64,000 bases of DNA, taken from assembly GCA_025765615.1 (NCBI GenBank), contig JAIVFJ010000007.1, positions 434,001 to 498,000 on the forward strand. Reading direction: 5' to 3'. Positions 1-9,905 of this stretch are shown one piece after another. The position numbers and the translations under genes were made by a program. This stretch comes from Zopfochytrium polystomum. Lineage: Eukaryota > Chytridiomycota > Chytridiomycetes > Chytridiales > Chytridiaceae. Within the stretch, counting starts at the first letter, position 1; each line of letters opens with the position of its first letter. The notes under the pieces are model-generated. The model made no database searches. It saw only the letters and a program-made list of their open reading frames with translations, and was not told where the DNA came from.

Positions 1-2246
1 GATTGCAGATCCGTTGAACCATCGGGTTCTACCGGAGAAACAACAATTGCAACGGACGGCGACGTGATGTTACCAGCCGATGCAAGCTGTTCTGCAGGGT
101 CCGAGTCATTCCTTGTCGCATACGACAGATCTCGCCCATCGCTGGAGCTTTTGGGCGATGGCGTTGCTGCAACTGTGCTCGCAGCGTAAAACCCCTCGTC
201 CACTACCGGCTCGGAGGGAATTTTGCGTTCGGACAGAACAATCGTCTCTCCCTCATGGTCATGCGGAAGCGAGTCGCTCTTTTTGGAACTGCTCAATTCC
301 GCAAGGCGGCCTCCAAGCTTCCGTCCAGCGATCATCATCTCATCGTCATTGCTCCCGAACTTGGCCACTGCACCAGGGCGGCCGAGTGAATTAGAGAACA
401 AGCCCGGACCGCCGGTCAGGTCGCTAGAGATCCCGCGGGGCAAGGAGCGAGACGAAAAGTTTTTGTGCGACGCAGCCGTGCTCCGTTTGCGAATGACGAC
501 GAATGCCGCGACTAATCCGCCAACCACAAGAAGGGCCCCAACAGAGGCACCAATTGCCAAGTAAGGGATTGACGCACCGGTGTTGTCGCCCTTTGGCGAG
601 CTGTGTTTTGGAACGTTGTTCTTTGCGCCTCCCGGGCCTACAACCGCGCTTGAGGGGAGCGATGTGACCCACCCGTTGACGCTCGTGTCCCAAACTTTGA
701 GCGAAAGGTCTGCTGCCGTTTCAGTTGACTTGCCGAACGCAGCAATCATGACACCGTTCAAGCCGAAAGCAACATGATCGTATCGGGATTGGGATGACGT
801 CCCATTAGTCAGAAGTTTCCACGCCGTGTTCGATACGTCCAACTGCCAGACATCGCCATAAGTGACGTCTTCATGAAGGTTCGTCCCCCCGTACATGAGA
901 ATTTTGTACGGATTATTCACAGGATCAGCTGTAGAATTCCAAAGCGTCAGTTAAGTCACAACAGGCCAAACGAGATCGCAATAACTCACGGATGACGAAA
1001 GAATGGCCTTTTCGAGGTTGAGGAAGTACTTGCGAGTCTGACGATAATGACAGTTTGATGTATCCCACCTGAGGGTCAAACTGCCACGCAACATCCATTG
1101 CCATTTCCACTGGTTTTGAGTCCTGGCCCAGCGTGATACCTCCAACCATAATAACTGTCCCATCTTTCATAACAACTGCGGTGTGGCCGTACATCGGAGG
1201 GGGACTAACAGGAGACAAATTTGGCTGATCCCACGCCGCCGATGTGCTCAAAGCAGCAAGGTCAAGGTACCAGGTATCGGCAAAGACAGAGGCATCTATA
1301 CGGTCGTTCGGATTAACTGATGGTACAGCAAGACCGCCAAATACGAATGCGGTCATGACATCGAGCTGAACACAGGCAGCTGAATGACGAGAACGGGGCG
1401 CCTTTTGCTGGACGACCGAAAGTTGAGAGGAGACGCCGGTTGTCGGCTTATACCTGTATGTGCATATTAATAGCCTGGTAGAGAACTTGATGGACGAATA
1501 CAAGCTTACGTGTAGATGTCAGCGTTCAGGACCTTGCTCTTGTCCGCTCCCACTCCAAAGAATCCCAGGAAGGTCGAGACACCAGACGGTGTTGTAGGCC
1601 GAACACCTCTCAAAACATCGTTCGAAACAGGAACTACGCAGCCGCGGGACGCTTGCAGAGCCGACGAAGCTTGATATCCTGCGTCGTCTGTGATCGATAC
1701 TGCAGACCAAAGTGGATTTGAAACAGGCCATGGCGATGAGAGAGAGAGCGAGACGGGGGACGGAGCTGCGTTGTTGGTTGGAGTGCCTCCAACATAGTAG
1801 ATACGGCCCATGTCTGTATCAAAGAGAGCGGCCGAAACGTCAACAAGGGCGGGCGGGGAGGAGATTGGCGACAGCGTTGTCGGGAGAGAGCCGCCGGCAG
1901 CGGCCGTACTTGTGGAAGTTGTGGACGACGAACTGGAGGAGGATGACGTTCGTTGACTCGATGACGAGGTGGACGATGTCCCGCGATTGGACGATTGCGA
2001 CGATGTGGAGGAAGTTGTAGGCTGACCCTGTGGCTGCGAAGATGATGAAGTGCTCGTTACAGGCGATGAGCTGGTGCTTGTGGTCGAACCCTGCGCGGGG
2101 TCAGATGCGGACTGTGCTGAGGCAAGGGGGACGATCGCGGCTCCTGCCACTGCGAACAACAGAGCGAGGTTGCGAAGGGATGGGTACTGAGACCTCGTAG
2201 ATACCGCCGCCGCCGCCGGCCGGCTTCGCGCTCGCACAGACGCCAT
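1..2246 (-). CDS. Secreted/membrane kelch-repeat protein, 3' end off the window
   Basis: Three exons on the minus strand are visible: 2246-1510, 1453-990 and 928 to beyond base 1. Introns of 56 and 61 bases have GT...AG ends and join in frame. The start (MASVRARSRP) is followed by a hydrophobic stretch ending LASAQS, a signal peptide. Next comes a Ser/Thr-rich linker, then kelch-type blades (IYYVGGTPT, FVFGGLAVP, GTVIMVGG, ILMYGG, VWQLD). One transmembrane helix at about 485-555 (YLAIGASVGALLVVGG...) is followed by Arg/Lys and a Ser-rich tail that runs off the left edge without a stop. The order signal, kelch propeller, single helix, cytosolic tail suggests a type I cell-surface protein. The galactose-oxidase/kelch fold fits this, but ligand or enzyme activity cannot be told. 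Confidence 0.82.
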
Positions 2247-2626
2247 GAGTCGCCGATGTGCCCGGTACGTTGTCGTCGCCGTCGTGGTTAGCGGGGAAGT
2301 GTTGGTCAGCTAACCGCCTCGCCTCAGTAGAAGTAGCGCGCCGCACGACGCTTGCCAATGCTGGAGGACGCTGTCTCTCCCAGCCCGTTGTTGTCGTCCC
2401 AGTCTGCCGGTCTGACTTGTCCCTGGTCCAGTCTGTCTATTCCCTCTATGTCTTTCGCTGCTGTCCAATGCTGGATGATATTTCTATTTTTAGTTCAATA
2501 GATTTTTTCCGTTCCATCAAATGGTTCGTTTTGCGTCTTCCTTCCTATTTAGAGAGTGTCTGTCTGGATGTCTGTTTCAGTCCTTTTATTTTTTATTTTT
2601 TTTTTTTTTTCATTTCCCACGATGGG
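2247..2626. other. Intergenic, upstream of the kelch gene
   Basis: This holds the 5' flank of the minus-strand kelch gene. It ends in pyrimidine-rich sequence with a T tract near 2585-2610. I see no convincing gene. Confidence 0.5.
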
Positions 2627-3074
2627 TCACCCTGCTAAACCATGAGGCCTGATTGGAGCGACACCTTGGTGTTTCAGATTTGTGTACCCGAACACGCATA
2701 CCCACGCACACACACCCCCACGTCTCGTCATGGGCCACCAATATGCGGCTGTCAAAAAAGGAAAAACCTGCGATACCCTTGAAAAGGCAACTATTTCGTG
2801 GAGTTCAAACCACCACGCCACCAAAGAATGGAACTGGCACTCGCCGCACTCAGATGGAGCCAGTTGAGCGGGGTGGCCGTCTCCAAAAAACTGGCGACCG
2901 TCATCATTCGAGCTGAAGGGGTCGCTACCTTCGATCTGGATGAAGTAGGAGACATGAGGGTCCGCCTCCTCACAAGGGACTGTGAAAGACCAAGTTGGAC
3001 AGTCCTCCTGGAAAATTCGGTCGAGTGCTGTCATCTTGAGAACTGTCAGGGAGGGATTGGGCAATGGTGCCTTG
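2627..3074 (-). CDS. Possible secreted-domain gene fragment (hypothetical)
   Basis: A minus-strand open stretch reads PNPSLTVLKMTALDRIFQED, then TWSFTVP and a segment ending SYFIQIEGSD and DDGRQFF. This spacing (hydrophobic strand, TWSFTVP, YFIQI, aromatic end) resembles the Kre9/Knh1-like cell-wall domain found in secreted fungal proteins. A pyrimidine-rich tract followed by AAG at about 3075 could be a 3' splice site feeding this exon. I could not find a convincing first exon or signal peptide, and the C-terminal part looks like intron or UTR. It could be a real short secreted gene, a relic, or chance. Confidence 0.25.
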
Positions 3075-3677
3075 GGAATAAGAGGGGGAATGTTCGCGGC
3101 ACATCAGGTGAGGGGATGACGCGGGCAATGAAACAGACACAAGAATTTTTTGGGTGATGAGGATGACTTCGTCGTGCCTGAAATTGCAGAGGAAAATGTT
3201 GGAGCCACTGCAAAAAGGGAAATGTCGAAAGAGGAGTCGAAGGTTGTAATGGAACGTTTCGAATTCAATCAGTCTCGCAGAGAGCTGGCGGGATGCAGAT
3301 TGCACGCGGGACCCCAAGCGCAAAAATTTTTGATTGTTTGTTTGTTTGTTCCTTTGTTTTTCTTTTTTTAGGTTTCTGTCTTGGGAGGTGGCTGGCAAAA
3401 CTCGTTGACGTGTTGTTGTTTCCAATTTGGAGCAAAAATTCATTCGCCGCATGCGCCGCAGCCGTCCGCAAGCGGAACACGAGGCGTTCGCCCAATTCGG
3501 CAGGAGGAAGCGCCTTGTCAAATCAGGCTGTCTGTCGCCGTGTCGGGCTGTCTGTGCTCCTCTCTGCCGGAAGGGGACGCCGCGACGCCACTTTCTTCCT
3601 TTTATTTTATTTTTTTTTTTTTGTTGCAAAGACAACATCGAAAACGAAAAAACGAAGACAAGCAGCAAATCAAGACA
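3075..3677. other. Intergenic, upstream of the SET gene
   Basis: T-rich tracts occur at 3355-3371 and 3597-3622, and purine-rich sequence precedes the SET start. No gene is supported here beyond possible upstream exons of the weak minus-strand candidate. Confidence 0.45.
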
Positions 3678-4691
3678 ATGGCGCCTTCCGCAGTCCCAAC
3701 CGCCCCCGTCGCCGCCGCCGCCGCCGCACCCGGCCTTTCTGCCTTCCACGCCGTCGTCATCGCGCTCCTTGCCCTCGTCGCCGGCATGCAGGTACCCCGC
3801 CCCCGTCTCGTAGTCTATCGCTTGTTGCTACCTAGCCCACCCCACCCCACCCCACCACCCGCTCGCTACCCCGCACGTACACTGATGTGTTCCTCCACCA
3901 CAATTCAGCTCCAGTCCAACAGCGGACCCTCTCCGACCACCTCCCTCTCCCAGTTCTTTTCGCAGCTGTCGGCCCCCGCGACGCCCCACCACGCCGCATC
4001 CACTCACCGCTCTTCGTCCGGAAGACCTCCTTTCAACTCGTCCGGCGCGCGGCACGGCTCCGGCGCGGCCGAGATCGCACCCAGCACAGACGAGCACCCC
4101 TCCGCTCCAGCCTACTTCACGCACGACGACTTCCTCACCTACTTTGGCGTCGACCTGCTGCACACACAAATGGTGGACCCTACAATTGAAAAGTACATCC
4201 TCGCGCACGACGTCCTGACGGACCAGAGCTATACCAACGACCGCGCGACCAACGACCGCTGGCGCCAGCAGCTCGGCTGGGTCTTTGGGGGCGGGCTCGC
4301 CGACGACAAGCGCTTTTACATCAAGTGGATCTCGGCGCAAAAGGGCTACGGCGTCTTTTCCAAGGTGCACGTCGGCAACGGACACGTCGTCTCCCACTAC
4401 ACGGGCGTCGTCACGAACGGCTCCGCCTCGGACTATATGTGGGGATACCCGTCGGTCATTTACGACGACTACGGCGTCCAGCTGAACCTGGGCATCGACT
4501 CGAGGTTCCGCGGCAACTGGGCGCGCTTTGTAAACCACGACCAGACGCCAAACTGCGACGCTATCTACGTGCCGTACAACAACATGTGGAACGTGATCTA
4601 CGTCGCCAACAGGCCGATTGCGCCGGGTGAGGAGGTGACCGTTTCATACGGCGATGGGTACTGGCAGTCGCGCCCCGACAAGCTTGCTTAG
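3678..4691 (+). CDS. SET-domain protein with N-terminal hydrophobic leader
   Basis: The start MAPSAVPTAP leads into an Ala-rich hydrophobic segment (FHAVVIALLALVAG), a signal peptide or signal anchor. An intron at 3792-3908 (GTACCC...TTCAG, 117 bases) removes exactly 39 codons, so both spliced and retained forms stay open; the spliced form is 298 residues. The C-terminal half is a SET fold: KGYGVFSK near its start, then YTGVV, RFVNHDQTPNCDAIY (the RFxNH...PN substrate/cofactor element) and PGEEVTVSYGDGYW (the E-x-T-x-x-YG-x-x-Y end). SET domains transfer methyl groups from S-adenosylmethionine, usually to lysines. No pre-SET or post-SET Cys cluster is seen. A secretory leader is unusual for a SET protein, so the substrate is unknown. 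Two secreted CIA30 genes follow on the same strand. Confidence 0.82.
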   Translation: MAPSAVPTAPVAAAAAAPGLSAFHAVVIALLALVAGMQVPRPRLVVYRLLLPSPPHPTPPPARYPARTLMCSSTTIQLQSNSGPSPTTSLSQFFSQLSAPATPHHAASTHRSSSGRPPFNSSGARHGSGAAEIAPSTDEHPSAPAYFTHDDFLTYFGVDLLHTQMVDPTIEKYILAHDVLTDQSYTNDRATNDRWRQQLGWVFGGGLADDKRFYIKWISAQKGYGVFSKVHVGNGHVVSHYTGVVTNGSASDYMWGYPSVIYDDYGVQLNLGIDSRFRGNWARFVNHDQTPNCDAIYVPYNNMWNVIYVANRPIAPGEEVTVSYGDGYWQSRPDKLA

Positions 4692-5020
4692 GCGTTGTCA
4701 TTTGTTTTTTCGTCCTTTTTGGCCCGTGTAAATTTGCGCGATTCGTTTCTCTTTACCGTTTAACTTTTTCCCTTGTTGTACTTTCGTCACGGTGTTGCAA
4801 ATGAAATGTGCGGTGGACGGCAGCCGTCAAGTCCCAAAAAATTGAAGACCATTAAATATGCCGCCCTTCAGCTTTCTCGTCGTCGTCGTGGCATCTTGTA
4901 TTAAAATATTGAAGATCTCGAGTGCTGTTTGTCCACAACCAGAGAGAGACACCGCCTCTGTCGACTCGCTCGATTCAATTTGCTAGACTACTTTGACATG
5001 GTCCCAAAAGGTCCCACCCA
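4692..5020. other. Intergenic between the SET gene and first CIA30 gene
   Basis: 3' flank of the SET gene and 5' flank of the next gene, both + strand. AT-rich words (attaaatatg, attaaaatattg) lie near 4850-4915. Nothing else is seen. Confidence 0.5.
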
Positions 5021-5901
5021 ATGACTCAACGGACCCTCCTTCCCATCGCGGTCGCTGCGCTTCTCCTCCTCCTCCTGCTCCGCTCCACCCAGCCGGCCGC
5101 CGCCGCCGCCGCCGGATCCGGATCCAGATCTGACGGTCTCACTCTGGCAGGCTCGCCCTGGTTCGGCGACAGGCGGTACCTCTTTGGCGGCGACGCCCCT
5201 TGGGACGTCACCCGCTGGTCCGCCGTCGACGACCGCGTCCGCGGCGGCGCGTCCGAGTCGCGCCTGACCCCGCTGCCAAACAACGTCGCCGTCACCTTCA
5301 GCGGGACCCTCAACACGTAAGATGTTCGATTGCGTGCGCCCCCAAAGCCAAACAAACCCCGGGAAAAAAAAAAAATAGCACTGTCCTCGGCGGCGCCGGC
5401 TTCGCGTCCCAGCGCACCCTGGCGGCGTGTAACTTGACCGGCTACGCCGGGATCGAGATCGTGGTCTTGGCGGTGGACGAGCGCACGTACGCGCTGAACC
5501 TGTTCAACGCCGTCGGCGAGCGGTTCCCCAACGGCACGGCGAAGCCGAGCGTCGGTGCGGTTCTCTCTTTTTATCTTTTTTTTCCTTTTCCGCTTACTCC
5601 AAGCCTCCAAACATCGAACTACGCAACAGAGTACAAGTACTCGTTCAGCAAGCGCGACGCCTTCGACGCGCTGCCGCGCTCCCTCGCCGACGCCGGCGGC
5701 AGTACTGGCGAAACGCTGCTGTTCCGCGCGCCGTTCGCGACCGCATTCCCGCCGACCGTCCGCGGCCGCGCGGCGCCGGCGCTTCCGCCGCTCGACCCGG
5801 CGCACGTCGTCGCGGCTAGCCTCATGGTGCAGTCGTACTTTGGAGCTCAGCCCGAGGGCCCGTTTGAGATGACGGTTGCGGTGGTCGCGGCGTACAAGTG
5901 A
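5021..5901 (+). CDS. Secreted CIA30-domain protein, copy 1
   Basis: Three exons, 5021-5316, 5379-5554 and 5630-5901, encode 247 residues; introns are 62 and 75 bases. The start gives a classic signal peptide (IAVAALLLLLLLRS then Ala-rich). The rest matches the CIA30 fold: LFGGDAPWDVTRW, VDDRVRGGASES, TFSGTLNT, LGGAGFASQRT, YAGIEIVVL, and a C-terminal ASLMVQSYFGAQPEGPFEM. CIA30/NDUFAF1 proteins are normally mitochondrial complex I assembly factors; related domains also occur in other contexts as carbohydrate-binding-like beta folds. The secretory leader argues against the mitochondrial role here. It is a tandem paralogue of the next gene, with the same intron positions and phases. Confidence 0.83.
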
Positions 5902-6050
5902 GGGGCTGGGGGGCGGGGCGCGGGCTCAAAAAGGAATGGTAATGTTGGCTCCCGAAAGTGTGTTTGAGGTTCCGTCGGTCCCGAGTCTGGTCGGGCCGAT
6001 GGTTTTGGGAAATTCCGTCCGTAGCAGACTTGCGCGGAGAGCTGTCAAAC

Positions 6051-6084
<34 letters not shown>

Positions 6085-6130
6085 GGAAAAAAACAAAAGA
6101 AGAAGGAAACCAACTTCCAACTTGAAGGAG

Positions 6131-7069
6131 ATGGCCCACACGACTGCGCTCTCTCCGTCAGCCACCCGCTTGGGCAAGGCGCCCTTCGCCCACGCTGGCG
6201 CCATCGCCGCCGCCGCCTTCTTCTTTGCTGTGCTCGCCGTCACCGCAGCCGCCGTCGCTGCAGCACCAGGACCTGCTGCGCCCACCCAGGGCGACAGGCT
6301 GTTCCTCTTTGGCGGCGACTGTCCGTGGAACGTGTCCCGCTGGTTCGCCGTCGACGACCGGGTGCGCGGCGGCGCCTCCGTCTCGACGCTCACCGCCGTC
6401 GATGGCGGCGTTGCCGCCGTCTTCCAGGGCACCCTCAACACGTGAGCCCCTCACCCCCTGCATTCTGTTCTTCCTGCCCTCTCTCACGTTTCATATCTCA
6501 CTCACTCACTCACTCACTCCCCCTCCAAACCAAAAAAAGCACCGCGCTCGGCGGCGCCGGCTTCGCTTCGCAGCGGTCCCTCGCCGAGGCCGGCCGCCCG
6601 TGGAACTTGACCGGGTACAGCGGCATCGAGATCGTGGTGCTCGACGCCGACGACCGGACATACGCGTTCAACCTAATGAATGCGGTCGGACAGACGTTTC
6701 CGAACGGGACGGTGCAGTCGAGCGTTGGTGGGTTGCTTTTTGTTTTTTTTTGTTTTTGCGGGCTGGGGCATTCCAATAAGCTGTCCCCTTCTGCCGCGCC
6801 ACCTTCGAACACCAGAGTACAAGTACTCGTTCAACAAGACCACCGCGGCGTTCGCACCGTCGGCTTCGGGCTTTGCGGTGCACCGAGCGCCGTTCTCTGC
6901 GTTCCCTGCGACGGCGCGCGGGCGCGTGGTCCCTGGCGCGGCGCCGCTGGACGTTGCGGCGATCGCGGCGGTCAGCGTCATGATCGAGTCGTACTTTGGC
7001 GCGCAGGCGTCTGGCGGGTTCGCGCTGACGGTCGCGGCGGTCGCGGCGTACAGGGAGGAGGAGGAGTGA
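6131..7069 (+). CDS. Secreted CIA30-domain protein, copy 2
   Basis: Exons 6131-6441, 6540-6727 and 6816-7069 give 250 residues; introns are 98 and 88 bases and sit at the same codons and phases as in the upstream copy. The leader (HAGAIAAAAFFFAVLAVTAA) is a signal peptide. CIA30 blocks are LFGGDCPWNVSRW, VDDRVRGGASVS, VFQGTLNT, LGGAGFASQRS, YSGIEIVVLD and VMIESYFGAQASGGF. The protein ends in a short acidic tail (YREEEE). A long A run (about 6051-6078) lies just upstream of the start. Function is unknown; the pair is a clear tandem duplication, possibly acting outside the cell. Confidence 0.83.
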
Positions 7070-7197
7070 GTGAGTGAGGACTTTTTTTTTTGGTTGCTTG
7101 TGACGAAGAAATCAAAATAAAATAAGAAAGTGAAAGCAAGCCTGTGGGTGGAAGGATGGGGTTGAAGCGCGCCAATGTCTTCCTCTGATGGCTTGTT

Positions 7198-7198
<1 letters not shown>

Positions 7199-7260
<62 letters not shown>

Positions 7261-7262
7261 TG
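7199..7262. repeat. (GA)n/(GT)n compound microsatellite
   Basis: A run of GA dinucleotides passes directly into GT dinucleotides between the second CIA30 gene and the GH28 array. Confidence 0.9.
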
Positions 7263-7378
7263 TGTGTTTGGGCCGTTGTTTTGCTTCCTTTTTTGGCGGT
7301 GTTCGTGTTTAGTTTGTTGGCGGCAAAAAACGCAACACCGAAAACCAAACAAACTCAAAAAAGGACCGTCCCGACTTC

Positions 7379-9607
7379 ATGCGCTTCTTGAGGGTACTAC
7401 AGCGAGGAGGAGGCTGCGCCCATCGCCTCGGACCGCCGGCGCGGCGGCCGCCCGAGGCCGTCGCCGTCGCCGTCGCCGCCGTCCTCCTCACTGCCGCCAT
7501 GCTGGTGACGCCGATATCGACAATGATTCCCGTCGCCTCCGCCCAGCTGGCCGGACCGGTGGGTTATTGGCCCGGCTCCTGGAACGCCACACCAGCCAGC
7601 CCTCCCCGCTATCCGTCTTTCTTCACTCTCGCCTCTTTTTGATTCTGTGCCCACCCCCGTGCATTGCTGCGCAGCCGCACTGACCGCTCGTAAATACACA
7701 CAACCTGCATCCGTTGAAATAGGTCGGACCGCTCACGCCCCTGTCGCGAAAATCGACAATCTGCAACGTCGTGGACTACGAAGCAGCAGCAACCGGAGAA
7801 AGCTTTGTAAGCTGGATCAGTGGCCCCAGACAATCGAATTTCAACTTGACTGTGCTTCTACCTACCATCCGCACCCCTTTTTGTTTTTAGGATATCGGGC
7901 CGGCCATCCTGTCCGCGTTCGAGAACTGCGTAAAACCGAATGGAGGTGCAACCCTTTACGTTCCCCCGGGTGACTACAACATGTCGACGTGGGTTACGCT
8001 CAACAACGGAGCGAACTGGGCGTTCCAGATGGATGGAGTACGTTCTACCCCTTCGCCCCTTCCCTTGTCTTTGACACTGAAAATAACCCGAGCAGACCAT
8101 CACAAGGACCGGAACCGCCGGTGGCCACATGATCATCGTCAACGGCGGATCCGACTTTGAAATGTTTTCCTCCACGCAAGCTGGCGCGTTCCAGGGAGCC
8201 GGCGTCGACTTCCACAAGCAAGGCCTGCACGTTTACGGCCCGCGCATCTTGCGACTTGTCCGGGTTGTCGATTTTTCCCTGCACGACTTGATCTTTGTGG
8301 ATTCGCCGTCGTTTCACGTCTTTCTCGAGTGAGCTTGTTATTGTTGTTTGCCAGATTTTGCGTTTGCCTGAACTTTGGATCGTACTCTTCCGTCAGCAAT
8401 GTGTCGAACGGAATGATCTACAATCTGATGATTCGCGGCCACGACGAAGGCGGGCTGGACGGAATCGACATTTCTGGGGACAATAATCATGTGAAGAATA
8501 TCGAAGTGACGAATAGGGATGAATGTGTTTGCGTGAAGGTGACAAACCCGTTTTTGAAGTGTGCATATGTGCACCAACTCTGACAATTCTCGTGACAATT
8601 CACCGTTCGCCACGCTCGGCAGTCACCAGCATCAAACATGCTGATCGAAGACATTTTATGCAACCAGTCGGGTGGCATGTCGATGGGATCTTACAATCAG
8701 TCGACGGCCGTCTCAAACATTCACATGCGCAATATCGTGTCGTATTACTCCACCCACTTTCTGATGATCAAAACCTACCCCAACGGCAACGGCTACGTCC
8801 GAGATGTAAGCGCAGTTGCACAAACACCTCAGAGCCGCCCGGATTCCTGACTCCAGCCCGCCCTTCCCCTCCCCTACCCCCGCCAGAGCACGTTTGAAAA
8901 CTTTTCAGGCTTCACATCCGCGTACGGCCTCCTCGTCAACCAGTACTGGCAAAACACGCCGTTCGACCAAGACGTCTCGGGCGTCGCCCTCTCCAACCTC
9001 ACCTTCTCCAACTGGACCGGCGTCTCCTCCGACGCCAACCAGCGCCCGCCGACGTTTTTCGCGTGCTCTGCGCCCACCCCGTGCGTCGACGTGACCGTGA
9101 CCGCTGTGTCGTTCTGGGACCCGGCGCACGCGATGACGGCCGAAAAGTGCCAGTCGGCTTACGGCGTCGGGGCGTGCCTCGTCGCCGCTGGGAACGGCTC
9201 GGCGGCTTACCCCCGCTGTTACGAACACGCTCCGCAACCCGCCCGTGGAGTGGACGCAACCGGGCGTCCCCGCCGGCGCGCTGGACGCCGGGTTTAACCT
9301 CTCGACGCCCATCGCGATTCCGGCGATGCCGTTCCCGCCGATCGACCCGGCCGCGCTGGACACGGACACTGACGACGCGCCGTCCCCGGCCTCGTCGTCG
9401 TCGTCGTCGCCGCCGTCGTCTGCAGACACGATGGCGAGCACGGCGGGCGCGGGCGCGGGCGCGGGGCAGGCGCAGGCGCAGGGGGCGAGGGCGGGGCCGG
9501 CTCAGGCGAGCAGCGCAGCATGCGGGCGACGGCCGCGCAGGGGCATGCTGGCGTGCAATGCGTTCGCGGCGGTGGGGTTTGCGATGATGTGGGCGGTGGT
9601 GGTCTGA
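7379..9607 (+). CDS. GH28 rhamnogalacturonan hydrolase, copy 1 (frame break near 3' end)
   Basis: Seven exons: 7379-7558, 7723-7806, 7891-8037, 8096-8328, 8397-8538, 8623-8805, 8887-9607. A long basic leader then a hydrophobic segment ending VASAQLAGP gives a signal or signal-anchor. The parallel beta-helix core carries the rhamnogalacturonase variant of the GH28 motifs: GGLDGIDIS, NRDECVCVK (Asp-Glu pair in place of the Asp-Asp of polygalacturonases), CNQSGGMSMGS (no GHG histidine) and MIKTYPNGNG. The expected activity is endo-hydrolysis of galacturonate-rhamnose links in pectin. At 9210-9214 a run of five C carries one base too many: reading straight stops at 9297, while dropping one C restores the paralogous AVTNT... 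sequence to 9607 (562 residues) with a Ser/Ala-rich linker and hydrophobic GPI-like tail. This is an assembly indel or an early pseudogene. Confidence 0.8.
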
Positions 9608-9644
9608 TTGTGCGATGGCCGGGCCGACGTTTGCTGCGCTGGCG

Positions 9645-9682
<38 letters not shown>

Positions 9683-9905
9683 GTAATTTATGAACGGACA
9701 GAACATTCATGCGTGGTGCGCCCCTTCAATCTCCAAGCACTCAATGAATGAATGCACGCCGCCTTTCCGACAATTTAATGCATGAAAGGGACCACTTGTT
9801 GTCTCGATTTTTTTCCCCCAATTCGGCAATTGCTCGACAAAGACTATCAAAGACAGACCCAGGGCGCAGCAGAAACTCTCGAACGTTGGCCCCAGTGGAG
9901 TCGAG
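9608..9905. repeat. Intergenic with (GT)n tract
   Basis: A GT microsatellite covers about 9650-9679. The remainder is the 5' flank of the next GH28 gene; no other gene is seen. Confidence 0.7.
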
